64,000 nucleotides of DNA from Cercis canadensis (GCA_003255065.1 QAOA01004621.1:551444-615443), one strand, 5' to 3'. Counted from the first letter of the stretch, positions 1 through 11,138 are shown. The notes: generated by a model not told the origin, from the letters alone. Numbers and translations are program-made.

Positions 1-573
1 TTTAATCATTTCCTTGCTTGATGCTAAAACAACCAACTCCTCTTTCCTGTTTTCTTCTTCAGTTTTAAGTGGTACTCTGATGTGCATATATTTTTCTTAT
101 GCTACTGGTGTATATAAAATTAATACGGATATGTCCTGACTTATCTTCTATATAGGATAATTTCTTATGTCTGTTTGTAAGGAATGTGAATTATCAAAAT
201 AGTAGTTCTTCGTAAAAAAAAGACTGAAGTATGGAAACTATACGTTTTCTTGACTTGGTGTGTGACCCTAAGGAAAATATTTTTGTGGGATACTCCTATT
301 CCCAACCAAAGGGGGAGGGTATTGTCAGTTGGATCATCTCCACTTGAATTTTATTTGACATAGTGAAAACTGAAGTATGAAAACTAATTCCATTTCCAGT
401 TGTTTAGATTACTATGATATGAGGACTTATATTTGCCATATAATATGAAAAGAATAAGTTGTTGAATGGTTAAACTATTTTTAGTTGACTAGTATATATC
501 TACTCCTAGATTTCCAGGGAATTTAAAAATTATGAACAAGCTCAACAGTTTTTTGGTTAATTTTTTTGTGCAG
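1..573. other. No feature seen; probable intron or upstream of partial gene
   Basis: This AT-rich stretch ends in a good splice acceptor at 571-573 that opens the first exon I can read. I find no further exon upstream of it, so it is probably intron of the gene that continues outside the window. Confidence 0.4.
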
Positions 574-3058
574 ATGCCACCAGATTGGTAAAGACTTGTT
601 GACTGCAAATTGCAATGCATGCCGCAGCTCAATGAATTTGGCAACATGCCTTGATTGTAATGCTGTCCTTTGTGATGGGTAAGCCAAATATTTGTACCTT
701 GGCTATTTTATCTTATCTTAGAATTATCTCAGGTTCAAGATTTGAGGGACAAAATAGAAATAGTTGAGATTTGATAATATCTAAGAAACAATTAAAATAA
801 AAAATTTGAGGGAGCGAAATCTTATTTTTGCAAGGGTGACAGTAGGTCCGAGCCCAGGTTACTATGTATCTGTACCTAAGGATTTTTGCAATTTTTTTTG
901 TTCCTCCTTCTTTCTGGTATATATCTAGATGAGGAAGATTTCTGGTGTTGGAATTACTGGGTAATATTAATTGAGAATATTAATCCATTTTCATGAGGAA
1001 GTGTATTTCAAGTGGAAATGATGAAAGATGTTTCTGTTTTCATACGTTTGCTGATCTTTTAATACATTATTTTAGGTTTGAATATGCTCTAGCCCCTATA
1101 GTTTAACCCAATTTTCAATTAGGTCACTGTATTTTTTCATTTATCAGGTCCCTGTTAGAACACGGTTAAATAAGTACTGGCATGGCAGACATGTGGACAT
1201 CACATAATCTGAGCTGGTTCATTTTAAACCCTGTCACATCAGCACTTACCTGACTGTGTCATGACAAAGTTGACAGCATGGATCTGATTACAAAAAATTG
1301 AAACTATGAAAAAAGTCTTAAGATATAGGGACCTGGAGTATATTTCAACCTCTTTTTAATAGAAGAAGTTCATCTAAAAATTTTATAACACTTTTGTAGT
1401 TTTTGTATTGTTTTGTTTTTTTTTTGGTTTTGGTGATATAATAAATAGATTTTGTTTTCATATGGGTTTTTACATTTTTAGTTTTGCTAACTTGTTGCTT
1501 TTCAACATTAAATGTAAAATAAACTTATGCTGAATATTTGATAGTTGACGCTATTCTGATTCATGAGCCTTGTCACTAGTGCTTCCAAAGGCTGTAACAA
1601 CATCTCATGACACGGTAGGAAGGCAGATTGTGGTTGTTATTGCTTTTCTAAATTATAAATGCAGAACAAGTAAACATTGAATGGATGCTAGGGTAAAATG
1701 TATCAATTTGCCATATTTGAGAAAAGGACTTTTAATTAAGCAACGGAAGTGTACAACACTCTGATCAATATGCATTCCTTGATTGTCTTTTCAGCCTTAT
1801 AGACATTGTATTTTAATTTTCACTTAAGTATGCTTGAACATTCCAGATAAATATAATATTGAAATTCCTATTTTCCAGTGCAGGTCACTTGGATGAGCAT
1901 ATAAGAACACACCCATCTCATCGACAGTATTACTCACACAAGCTTAAACGTCTGGTGAGTTTCCCCATTTTGCTTGACCATGTGTTTTGCTTAATCAATA
2001 TCTTCATTTTCTTTGTCTTGTCTTCTTGGAATTTGATGGAATATCCCGGAGGTTGTGTGTGTGTGTGTGTGTGGGGGGGNGGGGGGGGAGTAATTATCTT
2101 TGTGTTGCCCTTAAAAGTTAGTACATGTATAGCCTAGGAGGCATCAAGCATGTATGCACAGATATTATGACACTTAATGACAATCTCGGTGCATCCTATA
2201 TGCTTATATTAACCTGTATTAAATTAAATATAGGTGAAATGCTGCAAGTCAACATGCAAGGTGACTGACATCAAGGATCTCTTGGTTTGCCATTACTGCT
2301 TCAATAAAGCCTTTGACAAATTCTATGATATGTACACTGCAACATGGTATGTGATCTTCAAATCAGTATCCTTGTTGTCCATCTTCTACTTCGGACATAT
2401 GTAGTTATTTTAACATGTTTCTGAAGTTGTGCATTTGGACGGTCTTAGATATGGACTCTTGGGGTAGTGTTCTCTTCTACCCTTTTCTTTTCCTCTTTTC
2501 TTCCTTTTTTAAGGATTGTAAGGTGGAGGGGATTTAGATAACGAATTATCTACTTTTGGATTATAAATATGGCTCTTAAAATCTAACTTTAGGTTTGAAC
2601 TCTATTCAGTATTTACTGTATTATGTAATGTCAAATATATATCTTTATGATACAGATCTGGTAGTCTTCTGTTCAACTTTCAAGGAATTTTATTCGGTTA
2701 CGCAATTTTGACTCGCTTCAGACATTGTCTCTTTTGTTGCACTTGCTTGGTAGCTTTGGTTGCTTCATATGTGCTCTTTGTATGTCTTATGCAGGAAAAG
2801 AGCTGGGCTTTCAATGATTTGGGGTTCTATAAGCTGTGAAGACCACTTCACCTGGTAAGTGTTGTCACAGCAGTTTCCACGACCCTCCTATTATTCTTTC
2901 ACTTTTTTCTGCATCTTCCTTGTCGCGTGACACTACTTGTATCATGGGGCAGGCACAGGATGAATTGTTTGAATGCAGACGTGCAAGAAAGTGGATATAT
3001 CATCAAGAGTTGTGGCCATAAAGACAAATATATTCAACTTAGTGACTTCATTTTTTGA
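574..3058 (+). CDS. Cys/His-rich zinc-binding-type protein, last five exons (5' end outside window)
   Basis: Five exons join in one frame with GT-AG borders: 574-678, 1879-1954, 2234-2346, 2795-2854 and 2953-3058 (stop TGA 3056-3058). They give about 152 residues. The peptide is rich in Cys and His: CNAC and CLDC pairs in exon 1, GHLDEHIRTHPSH in exon 2, KCCKSTCK and VCHYC in exon 3, then CEDHFTWHRMNC spanning the last junction. Such spacing suggests two or more zinc-binding clusters, and family knowledge makes a nuclear or ubiquitin-related role possible, but I do not recognise the family and name no function. The exon 2 start is fixed by frame: the alternative acceptor 5 bases downstream gives an immediate stop. 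The N-terminus lies upstream of the window. It runs towards the NLR gene, ending about 670 bases from the NLR stop. Confidence 0.75.
1074..1351. mobile_element. MITE-like element inside intron
   Basis: A 278-bp segment starts with AGGTTTGAATATGCTC and ends with the inverted complement of a near match (AGGTTGAAATATACTC), giving imperfect terminal inverted repeats of about 27 bp. The inside holds no ORF. This is the 'flow of ground-state repeats' type common in plant introns: non-autonomous and spliced out with the intron. I could not find a convincing target-site duplication. Confidence 0.55.
2055..2089. repeat. (GT)n microsatellite running into a G homopolymer with an N
   Basis: About ten GT dinucleotides are followed by a G run broken by an N at 2080. 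It lies in the intron between exons 2 and 3 of the Cys/His-rich gene. The true length is uncertain because of the N. Confidence 0.9.
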
Positions 3059-3093
3059 TGGCTGATGCTTGTCCTGACTTTAACTATATTTTG

Positions 3094-3219
3094 AAATTCC
3101 ACTCCCCAGTTCTTGTGCTTACTTAACCAAAGCATTGCCGAATCCAAGGAAAGCAAATCAATGATAGCATAGATTTCTCGAATAATAACCCAAAAGAAGA
3201 GCAAAAACATGATACTCAT
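3094..3219 (-). pseudogene. Fragment of a DUF4220-type gene
   Basis: The minus-strand peptide REIYAIIDLLSLDSAMLWLS, followed by KHKNWG, matches residues about 350-375 of the intact DUF4220/DUF594 protein encoded at 11.3-13.4 kb (EMYAIIVLVSSDRATLWLS then KHKSEW). Only this membrane-helix region is recognisable, and the frame ends soon after. It lies between the Cys/His-rich gene and the NLR, 8 kb from the intact gene and in the opposite orientation. I read it as the relic of a duplicated DUF4220 gene. Confidence 0.75.
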
Positions 3220-3730
3220 GTCATTAAATTAATGAATTTAAACAAAAACAAGTAATGTAGTCTAAGTTTTGCAATAAAATTACTCATTATTCAAGGAATA
3301 AGGGTTTATAAGACAGAGGCAATCAAGGAGAGTACTTGTTTATGTGACCTTTACAGGCTAGAGTAAATAACACCCTAACCAAGTTGACATCAATGATTAT
3401 AGGACAACAGTAAATGCAGCAACACACAATGTCATTGAAAATAACCGACAAGCATAATCATCATTGAAATTACACACAAAAGAGAAAAAGTACTAAAATT
3501 AGACAGTGGTGTTCCATGTACAACTTCTAGATATCCATAAACACCTTTTCTTAACCAAATCTCAAATCAGCATGCTGAGACTCCATCTCAACATACTCAA
3601 AGACCAAATGATGAAATCTGACGCAGGAAGTTACAAATTTTAAGAGCAACAAATTGAAAAAGAGCAGAGTAATAGAAGGAGCCGGCAGTGAACCTGAGTG
3701 GAGATTTCACCACAACCACATTACAGCTAT

Positions 3731-6700
3731 TCATGCTGGCCAATCATCTTTCTTGATATCACAAATATGTTTAGCTGGTCCCTCTGTATATTTCGCTGTA
3801 AACTGTGCTGGCATGTTGGATAACAATATTTGTAGAGTGGTGACACGCAGCAATCCAGCTGGAAGCTTCTTTAGTTTCATACATGATCTAACCTCTAAGT
3901 CTCTGAGCTTTGGTAGTGCTCCTTCTTCTACCACCCATTCCTCCAATTGCTCTAACTTCCAGACTTTGAGATCTTCAAGCTGAAGAAAGCCTCCTCGGGA
4001 GCAACACATTCTTTTTCCAATGTAAGAGTTAAAGAACAATCTGAGCTTTTTCAGCCTCTGAAGGTGTTGAAGTGTACGCATTGGATCCCATTTCAATCTC
4101 GAGGCGGACAAGGTAAGTTCAATGAGGCCTAGAGGGAACCCAGACACAGCAAGCTGATTCCTCAGTCTCCCAAGCAAATATAAACTTGAGAGATTTGTGA
4201 GACAAGACAAGTCCTTCAAAGGCAGAAACCAAGGGCGTCCTTGTTCATCATAGGAACGAAGCCTCAAGGATTCAAGATCTTTTAACTTTCCAAGCCAAGC
4301 ACCTAATGCTTGCAGTTGTGACAGCATAAGTTTTCTGTCAGACAACATTAACCGGCAAGCCACTCTCAATATTTTAAGATTCACCACAGTGTCAAGGCCA
4401 TTCTTTACTGGACTCTCCTCATCCACAAACACTCCCCATAAGGTTTGGAGATAGTCCAGAGAGCTGCCACTGGGTCGAGGTGGAAATCTACTGTGATATC
4501 TTTCACTCAAGTACAAGTGTCTCAGTTGCTGCATATTCCATATTGAACCAGGAAGCTCACTGATATAAGTGTACTTCAAATCAAGGGTCTGGAGTTTTAG
4601 CAAGTTGCTTATGGATGAAGGAAGTGTCTCAATGTAAGTCCACCTCAAACCAAGATATCTCAAGCCAGTGAGTTTACCAAGTATCTTGGGCAAATTGGGC
4701 CTAAATACCTGTTCTAGATCAAGAATACGCAGCTTTTGGAAGCACCTTGATCTGATGCAACGTTCCAGAAACCCTTCTATATCTTCCCCGGGTTTGTTCC
4801 CTTCTCGTCTGTCAAATGATGAGAAACAAAGGGTATCCTTAAAATGAGGTCGCAAAGAGGTAGAAGAATTCTCATCAGTACCATGAATATAACGGGTATA
4901 GGGATCATTATTATCACAGTGATCTGCAAGATAATGAACCCCGCTGCTACTTGATGATGACATTGCTTTTTCACCTGGGAAAAATATGGTTCTCTTGGTT
5001 TCAGGTAACCAGAATTCCTTGAGATGTTCAGCCAGTCGACAAGTCTTGACTTTTCCATTGAGATTCTTTTTTGATGCTCGAACCATGTTTCTATTTATCA
5101 AATCTTCCAAATGACTCTCGGCGTCAGATTCAGGAGTTTCATTTTCACCTCTCTTTTGATGAAACAGACCCTCAGAGACCCACAAACCAATCAATCTTTT
5201 AACGGGGATGTCATAGTCTGCAGGAAAGAGGCTGAAGTACCTGAAACATCGCCTCAATTTTGAAGGTAAGTCCTTACTGATCATGTCCAAGCTTCTCTGC
5301 CAAGGTTTCTGACCTTGATGAAGCTGCTCCAGCACACTTGACCAAAGCTCTTTGGTTGGATCTTTCTCCGACAACAAATTTCCCATAGTTGTGATTGCCT
5401 GCGGTAGTCCATTGCATTGAAGCAGAATTCCTTTACCAAGTTCTTGCAATTCTGGAGGGATTTTCATCTTCAAAGTTTCGGTAAACAGTTCCAAGCTAAC
5501 ATTATAGCTGAGAGAAGGAAATCTGTGATCAAAGTCAGCATGTGAAGCCAAAGTTGAATTGCAACTAGTGAACATTATCCTACTTCCACTTCCATTTGCT
5601 GTGTCCTCTGGTAATGCTTCTTTCAAACTGTCCCATACTTGAGTAGTTTGTATATCATCAAGGACTATAAGGTATCTTTTGGCAGCCAAGGTCTCTTTGA
5701 GCTTCTGCATTGGATCTTCTTGCACAGTGGTCCGTCCTCTGACTTCAAGGAAACTCATGACTTGTTCCAGAATATCTTTTACAACTGCTGTCAGACTATT
5801 CTGTTTGAGTCTTCCTACCCACGCACGTAAGTGAAACTCTTGCATAATGGTATTATCATGATAGATATACTTTGCAAGTGTTGTTTTCCCAATACCTCTT
5901 GTACCAGTAATGGAAATAACACGGCGTGATTTGTCATCATCAAGTAACTGTGTTTTCAATACACCTACATGTTCATCAATGCTGCCAATGACACCAGCTT
6001 TATTAATGTTGAAAGACTTTCTCCTGCTTATATGTGCTTCCTGAACCAAGTGATTAGACTGAAGCCAACGCTTGATTCCATAGAGACTTCTTCTTCGACT
6101 AATATCACAAATCTTAGTCTTAATCCGATCAATGTCTCTTGCAACCTTGCTGACAATGTGAAACCGTTTTACACTCATGTCTGCTACTTCTGATACTTTA
6201 GAATAGGTGTTAATAACGGCCTCAATATCAAGAGCGACCCTCCGCAGTTCTCGCACCCAAACACTAGTAATATTGTCTAGGCCTTCTGCAGCTTCAACAT
6301 CCTTAAATAAAGCATTCATCAATCCCAACTCTCTGCAAAGTGATTCAATTTCATCATCAATGTGCATCAATGTTGCTTGCTTTTCAATTAGTAGTACTCC
6401 TCTTAGGAAAGGAGAAAACACCAAACAGCCGGATAAATTAGAAAGAACCATTTTATTAGTGAATGAGTTAAGTGCATTGGAAGCGTTCCTGGGAGGCTGC
6501 CAGTTCAGATCCTGAACCACCGAGCTTGATGACTTTCTTCCTCTAATTTCTCCAATCCCATAGGTCTGCTTTCTATGAAAGACCTCCTTGATTTTGTCTT
6601 CAATCTTGCCAATTCGCTGTAGAAGTTTGCGTTCTTCATTGTTCCGCTGATAACTAGTCCGGTGCAGGTCTTTGGCTCTTTCGAAAGATTCAATGACTTC

Positions 6701-8380
6701 ATTTGCATAGCAAGCAACGTTCCTCATGTCTTCCATCCAAGCTTTCAACCGCTCATCTGGCTCCAACAGTTCTATTTCTTTCCAGAAAGATATAGAAGAC
6801 CCACATTCTCTTCTAAATGTTTCAGCTTTCTTTATCAGTTTTGAATTGTCAAGTTTTTTTTGGTCAAGCAAGTCAGAAAGCCTTCCTCTAAGAGTTGAAA
6901 ATGAAGTGCTCACCCCAGATGGTAATGCCGTCGTTCTTTGAAGCATATATGCCGTCTTAATTCGTCGCAGAAAAATTCTTGTTTTACCGGCATCACGTAT
7001 CTTTTCCTTGACACGATCAAGCTCTGCCATAATCTTTCGTTCCTTTCGTGTAGCGTGGCTTCTAAAACCTTTCAACCACATTTTCTCTTTTAGAAGGTCA
7101 ATGTAGGAGCTAATGACAGCCTCTGCATCACGTGCAACGTTTCTCATTTCATCAACCCAAGCACTGAGATTGGCGTCCAAATTTTTGGTGGCATCCACAT
7201 CCTTAAATAAAGCATGCATTAGTCTTAGGTCCCTACTAAGGGACTCAACTCTATCATCCAAGTTCCTCAAAACATCTACATCTGCATCTTCAATCCCACC
7301 CAGACATACAGCAGATCCACAGGTTTCAGTGAGAGTGGTAAAGAGAAGTTGGAATTCTCGCTGCCGGAAGAAAGTAGGATTTCTGGTGTCCTCAACCGGA
7401 GCAGGAGGTGGCCATTTAAGGTCCAAAACCATTGAGCTCGACGACTTCCTTCCCCTAATTTCTCCGATCCCATAGTACTGCTTTCTTTGAATGACTTCAT
7501 TGATTTTGTCCTTGATCTTACTTATATCTTGCCCCAGCTTGTGTTCAGCTCCCAAAAATAAATAGAAAAAGGCTTTTTTAAAAACCTTGCTCTTGCTACT
7601 CTTATCTCTGGACTCTGGGCTTAAGAAGGATCCAATGACTCCATCTGCATAGAAAATAATATCTTGTGTGTCATTCATCCAGGCCTTCCACCTTTCATCT
7701 GCTTCCACTGATTTTATTACTTCCCAAGAGGATTGAAGAGACTTAAATTCTTCCTTCAATGTTTCTACCTTCTTCTTTATGTCTGAATTGAAAAGCAATC
7801 CTGGACGGAGTAAAGTAGTAATGTTGTCAAGGAGAGTGGATAGCTTGGAGCTAACGTCGTCGTCGTTATTCAGGACATTGATTTCGCCGTGGCCTGCGGA
7901 AGAAGATGCTTCTGCTTCCTGGTATTCGTATTCCAGAATGATGACTTGGTTATCACCTCGACCACCCCAACCTTCAATGTTGACAACATCATAGATATTG
8001 TCGATTTTTGAGAAGACATCTTTCATCTTTGATATTATCCGCTCCATCTTCTTGGCGATGATGTGCCTATCATTAATATAGTCCAAGACAGAAGTGAACC
8101 TTCTAATAGGCCCCCACTTTCTTCTCTGTTTCGATTTCACTGTTAATGTCTCGACAATGTCCTCCGCATCAGTAGCAACAGCTCTCATATCCTGAACCAA
8201 CTCATTCTCGTATTTGCTCAAACCTTCTAAGGCTTCAAAATGTTCTAACAATTCAAGCATTAGCCTCAATTCTCTTTCGATCCACTCTCCCTGCTCCTCA
8301 ACTCCGCTTAATAATTTTGATTCTTCAACTAGCAAGTTCCCAAGTTGCTCTACTAGATTAGAAAACAAAGCGTCGGCCAT
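3731..8380 (-). CDS. CNL-type NLR resistance protein with five tandem CC (Rx-N-like) modules
   Basis: One intronless frame of 1549 residues, far longer than the usual 850-1000 for a CC-NB-LRR. NLRs of this class sense pathogen effectors inside the cell and trigger immunity. The N-terminal 770 residues hold five helical modules, each with an EDVID-like core: DAEDIVE (71), YADGVIGSF (244), DAEAVISSY (418), YANEVIESF (558) and DIEAVINTY (717). The NB-ARC follows: P-loop GTRGIGKTT (826-834), kinase-2 YLIVLDDIQ (903-911), RNBS-B GSRIMFTS (932), GLPQAI (991) and RNBS-D CFRYFSLFP (1045). The MHD site reads CRLAEH (1114-1119), so the His-Asp pair is missing. LRRs run from about 1215 to 1510. The ATG at 8380 opens a standard MADALFSNLVEQL start. 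No stop or frameshift is seen, so it looks functional, but the missing MHD could also mean a degenerate or special subgroup. Confidence 0.93.
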   Translation of the reverse strand: MADALFSNLVEQLGNLLVEESKLLSGVEEQGEWIERELRLMLELLEHFEALEGLSKYENELVQDMRAVATDAEDIVETLTVKSKQRRKWGPIRRFTSVLDYINDRHIIAKKMERIISKMKDVFSKIDNIYDVVNIEGWGGRGDNQVIILEYEYQEAEASSSAGHGEINVLNNDDDVSSKLSTLLDNITTLLRPGLLFNSDIKKKVETLKEEFKSLQSSWEVIKSVEADERWKAWMNDTQDIIFYADGVIGSFLSPESRDKSSKSKVFKKAFFYLFLGAEHKLGQDISKIKDKINEVIQRKQYYGIGEIRGRKSSSSMVLDLKWPPPAPVEDTRNPTFFRQREFQLLFTTLTETCGSAVCLGGIEDADVDVLRNLDDRVESLSRDLRLMHALFKDVDATKNLDANLSAWVDEMRNVARDAEAVISSYIDLLKEKMWLKGFRSHATRKERKIMAELDRVKEKIRDAGKTRIFLRRIKTAYMLQRTTALPSGVSTSFSTLRGRLSDLLDQKKLDNSKLIKKAETFRRECGSSISFWKEIELLEPDERLKAWMEDMRNVACYANEVIESFERAKDLHRTSYQRNNEERKLLQRIGKIEDKIKEVFHRKQTYGIGEIRGRKSSSSVVQDLNWQPPRNASNALNSFTNKMVLSNLSGCLVFSPFLRGVLLIEKQATLMHIDDEIESLCRELGLMNALFKDVEAAEGLDNITSVWVRELRRVALDIEAVINTYSKVSEVADMSVKRFHIVSKVARDIDRIKTKICDISRRRSLYGIKRWLQSNHLVQEAHISRRKSFNINKAGVIGSIDEHVGVLKTQLLDDDKSRRVISITGTRGIGKTTLAKYIYHDNTIMQEFHLRAWVGRLKQNSLTAVVKDILEQVMSFLEVRGRTTVQEDPMQKLKETLAAKRYLIVLDDIQTTQVWDSLKEALPEDTANGSGSRIMFTSCNSTLASHADFDHRFPSLSYNVSLELFTETLKMKIPPELQELGKGILLQCNGLPQAITTMGNLLSEKDPTKELWSSVLEQLHQGQKPWQRSLDMISKDLPSKLRRCFRYFSLFPADYDIPVKRLIGLWVSEGLFHQKRGENETPESDAESHLEDLINRNMVRASKKNLNGKVKTCRLAEHLKEFWLPETKRTIFFPGEKAMSSSSSSGVHYLADHCDNNDPYTRYIHGTDENSSTSLRPHFKDTLCFSSFDRREGNKPGEDIEGFLERCIRSRCFQKLRILDLEQVFRPNLPKILGKLTGLRYLGLRWTYIETLPSSISNLLKLQTLDLKYTYISELPGSIWNMQQLRHLYLSERYHSRFPPRPSGSSLDYLQTLWGVFVDEESPVKNGLDTVVNLKILRVACRLMLSDRKLMLSQLQALGAWLGKLKDLESLRLRSYDEQGRPWFLPLKDLSCLTNLSSLYLLGRLRNQLAVSGFPLGLIELTLSASRLKWDPMRTLQHLQRLKKLRLFFNSYIGKRMCCSRGGFLQLEDLKVWKLEQLEEWVVEEGALPKLRDLEVRSCMKLKKLPAGLLRVTTLQILLSNMPAQFTAKYTEGPAKHICDIKKDDWPA
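6086..7855 (-). repeat. Internal duplication of a two-module CC unit within the NLR
   Basis: Residues about 176-466 (6983-7855) and 496-765 (6086-6895) align as a tandem duplication. The motif YGIGEIRGRKSSSS occurs at 303-316 and again at 607-620, exactly 304 codons (912 bp) apart. LMHALFKDV (388) recurs as LMNALFKDV (688), and DERWKAWM (228) recurs as DERLKAWM (542). The DNA copies are still clearly alike, for example around 7199 and 6299. The unit therefore grew by in-frame unequal exchange. Confidence 0.85.
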
Positions 8381-10077
8381 CGGATCTTCCTTTTTGCTCC
8401 TCTCCTTTTGCAGCAGCAGCTGCTTCTCACAATTTATGACATTCGGAGCTTAGTACAAGATGAGTGGTGTAGATTTGACATTTGGTTGGAGAAGATAACC
8501 AAGCTGTGAAATTGGGTTCGAATAGCAATGGTGCTAATGGCTGATTAGGAGTAACTGTTTTCCTTTGTTAATATTTAATAAGTTGTCACTTGATCTAATT
8601 AGAATATGGAACTTCCCAATTATAATAGTCAAGATTGACTGCTATGGGAATATGTTTTTTAGGTTGCATGTACTATCCATTTTCTATACAAAGTCTTGGT
8701 CAATTAGAAAATTAACATCATTATTCAATTAGGTTCTCCACTCTCAAAATTTGTTTATTCTAAAGATTCGTTGTAAATATGATTAAATAAATTATGTTTA
8801 GTGATTGAATAACTCTATTATCATATAACCAAATAATTAGTTATTGTTATTTATCTTCACACTAAACTAAAATTATTAAAAAGGTTTTCTTACTCTAATG
8901 AGTTACACTAACTTGTTTTTATGTTTTATATAAAGAAATTGTGTAGAAATAATGATTATTTAAACCTAACTTATACATTAATAGAGTATCAAATACAACA
9001 TCTTTTAAAAACAACCTGAACTTTATAACCAAGTAATCCGTTCATGGTGCAAGATGAGTAATTAACTAGCTAGGCATATGTTATTGTTATATTCCCGTTC
9101 AAAAATACAAGAATATATATTTCAGACATACATAAGGTCGGAGGGGGAAGAAAGTGAAGAGGCTGGAGAAGGAAGCTGAAGGGGTGGGGAGGGTGAATAG
9201 CTTTGGTCAAATGAATTGACCTCAGGAAATAGGAAAACGCTGAATTGAAATCTGTGTTTTCCTTCAAAAAAATACAGAATCAAAATTGCGTTTTATGTAT
9301 AAAACGCCAAAATGATTCTGCGTTTTTCATTGAAAAAAGCAAAAATCAAATTGGCGTTTTGCTTTGTCCCGAGGAGCTGTTAGGTTGCCATTTTCAAATC
9401 CGCGTTTTTACCTTTCTCATTTTAGGGTTTTATTACATAAAACTCATAATTTAAGTTGGCATTTTATTGATCAAAATGCATAATTAATTTGGTGTTTTGT
9501 TACATGATTGATTTGGCGTTAATTTCTCCTTTTTATTGAGTTCTGCTATCCATTATCTTCCCAATTAGAAAATTAACATCATCATTCAATTAGGTTCTCC
9601 ATTCTCAAACTTTGTTTATTCTAAAGATTCGTTTGTAAATATGATTAATTTACAAATCATGTGTTATTGTTACTTTGGAAGGTAATTGTTATGCTACTTC
9701 TCCTTTTAAATGGAGTAGTACTACTACACCTCTTCTATTAAGGAGTTCTAGTGAGATCAACATCCTAAAATTGGTGTTATTACGAATATTTCAAAAAAAG
9801 AATTACCCAATGTAAGTCAGAGTAGATAATTTTTTTATAAAATACATAAACATAGCAATACAAAAAAAAAGTACATAATTAAAAATAACTAAAAATTGTA
9901 ATTTTTTTATATAATTAAATTCAAATTTTATCAATTGTTTTAATTTTTGACTTAGCTTATGTTATTCAATTTTTGAAATATTCACAATGACATCAATTTT
10001 AAAACATAAATTTCACCAAAACATAAGAAAATATAGAATATTACTACTTCTTAAATAACTTAGCAATCACTTATTAT

Positions 10078-10209
10078 ATAACCAAATAGTTGTTGTTATT
10101 TATAGAACCAAAAGATTTCCTTGGTTGTCGTAAAGGCACGCCTATAATCAAATAATTATTGTTATTTATATAACCAAAAGATTTCCTTGGTTGTCGTAAA
10201 GGCACACCT
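10078..10209. repeat. 66-bp tandem duplication
   Basis: Two adjacent 66-bp units (10078-10143 and 10144-10209) share AACCAAAAGATTTCCTTGG followed by TTGTCGTAAAGGCAC, with a few differences in the AT-rich first half. It lies about 0.9 kb upstream of the DUF4220 gene. No coding content. Confidence 0.9.
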
Positions 10210-10961
10210 AATCTTCAAATCCCTACTTTTTTTGGTTTTTTTCCCTTCAATCAAGCAGATTTTGACGTTTCAACCTCCAAGTCACTTCAAACAACTCCTT
10301 CTTTCTTCGAAATGTCGTGCTTCAACTCTTTTGATTATAATGAAAATCCAATTAACATTGTTAATTATCAATAAAATGACCTCAAGTGACGTGTTTAAAT
10401 TTGTCAATTTTTGAATGGAAGTCACTGAGAAGTGTTTCGCACACTGAAAAGCTTAGTAACAATTTTAGAGTTTTTATAGTTTAAAAGTTAAACCCACACA
10501 TTAAGTAAAATTAAAAGGTATGCATTGGATTTTCGTTCAAATTTAAACTTTAAATAAAGTGTTAGATGGGTTTTATTTAAAAAGGATAGTTTGAGTCTTT
10601 TTCTCAAATTAATGAGGGCACGTTGGAGACAAAAAAAAATATATATAATAATAATAATAATAAAGTCTATTTCAAGAGAAATAAAATAATTATTCTCATC
10701 TCTTAAAGTAGAAATCTTCATTTTCATTTTCTTAAAATTAAGACTAGAATGGAATGGCTATTTCATACTCTTCTGAGGTGCCAAACATAGAAATAAAATC
10801 AAGATGGAAATGAAAATCGAAATAAAATGGCTATTAAGTGTACCAAACGTGCTCATGTTTGGTATTACGAGGCAATTGTACACTTGCTCTATTTTTAAAA
10901 TAAAAAATGAAAAGAAAAGAAAATTAAGATATGCAGGTAGCTGCTTTACTGAATCCTGTAA

Positions 10962-10988
10962 ACCTCCAAGGCAGGTAACCTTGGAGGT
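10962..10988. other. Perfect 10-bp hairpin next to an A run
   Basis: ACCTCCAAGG (10962-10971) and its exact complement CCTTGGAGGT (10979-10988) are separated by 7 bases and followed by an A run. It would lie just upstream of, or within, the 5' leader of the DUF4220 gene. Role unknown. Confidence 0.6.
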
Positions 10989-11138
10989 AAAAAAAAAAAA
11001 AAAGAATTATTGAGCATCCCGCAAGAATACTTCCCCTTGCTCCTGCTCTACCCCGAGATCGTAAAACTTGAAAGGTAGTGAAGTGATTTGACAAATAATT
11101 AAGCAAAGGAGAATAGGAGAGACAAAAACAGAGAAGCT

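Larger units (their letters stand above)
8454..11138. repeat. AT-rich intergenic DNA with several small duplications
   Basis: No gene seen. An 85-bp segment at about 8701-8785 recurs at about 9560-9646 (both contain ATTAGAAAATTAACATCAT, then TTTGTTTATTCTAAAGATTC). A loose array with a GCGTTTT or GGCGTTTTG core runs at 9240-9520. A near-perfect 66-bp tandem pair sits at 10078-10143 and 10144-10209. The upstream region of the NLR, which is transcribed leftward, lies at the left edge. Confidence 0.7.

Noticed and set aside
3654..3983. 109-codon plus-strand frame over the NLR 3' end
   Set aside because: Antisense shadow of the LRR region.
10962..11000. Hairpin followed by a homopolymer, like a bacterial terminator
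   Set aside because: The sequence is plant nuclear DNA, where such terminators do not act, and the run is A on the plus strand. Kept only as a hairpin.
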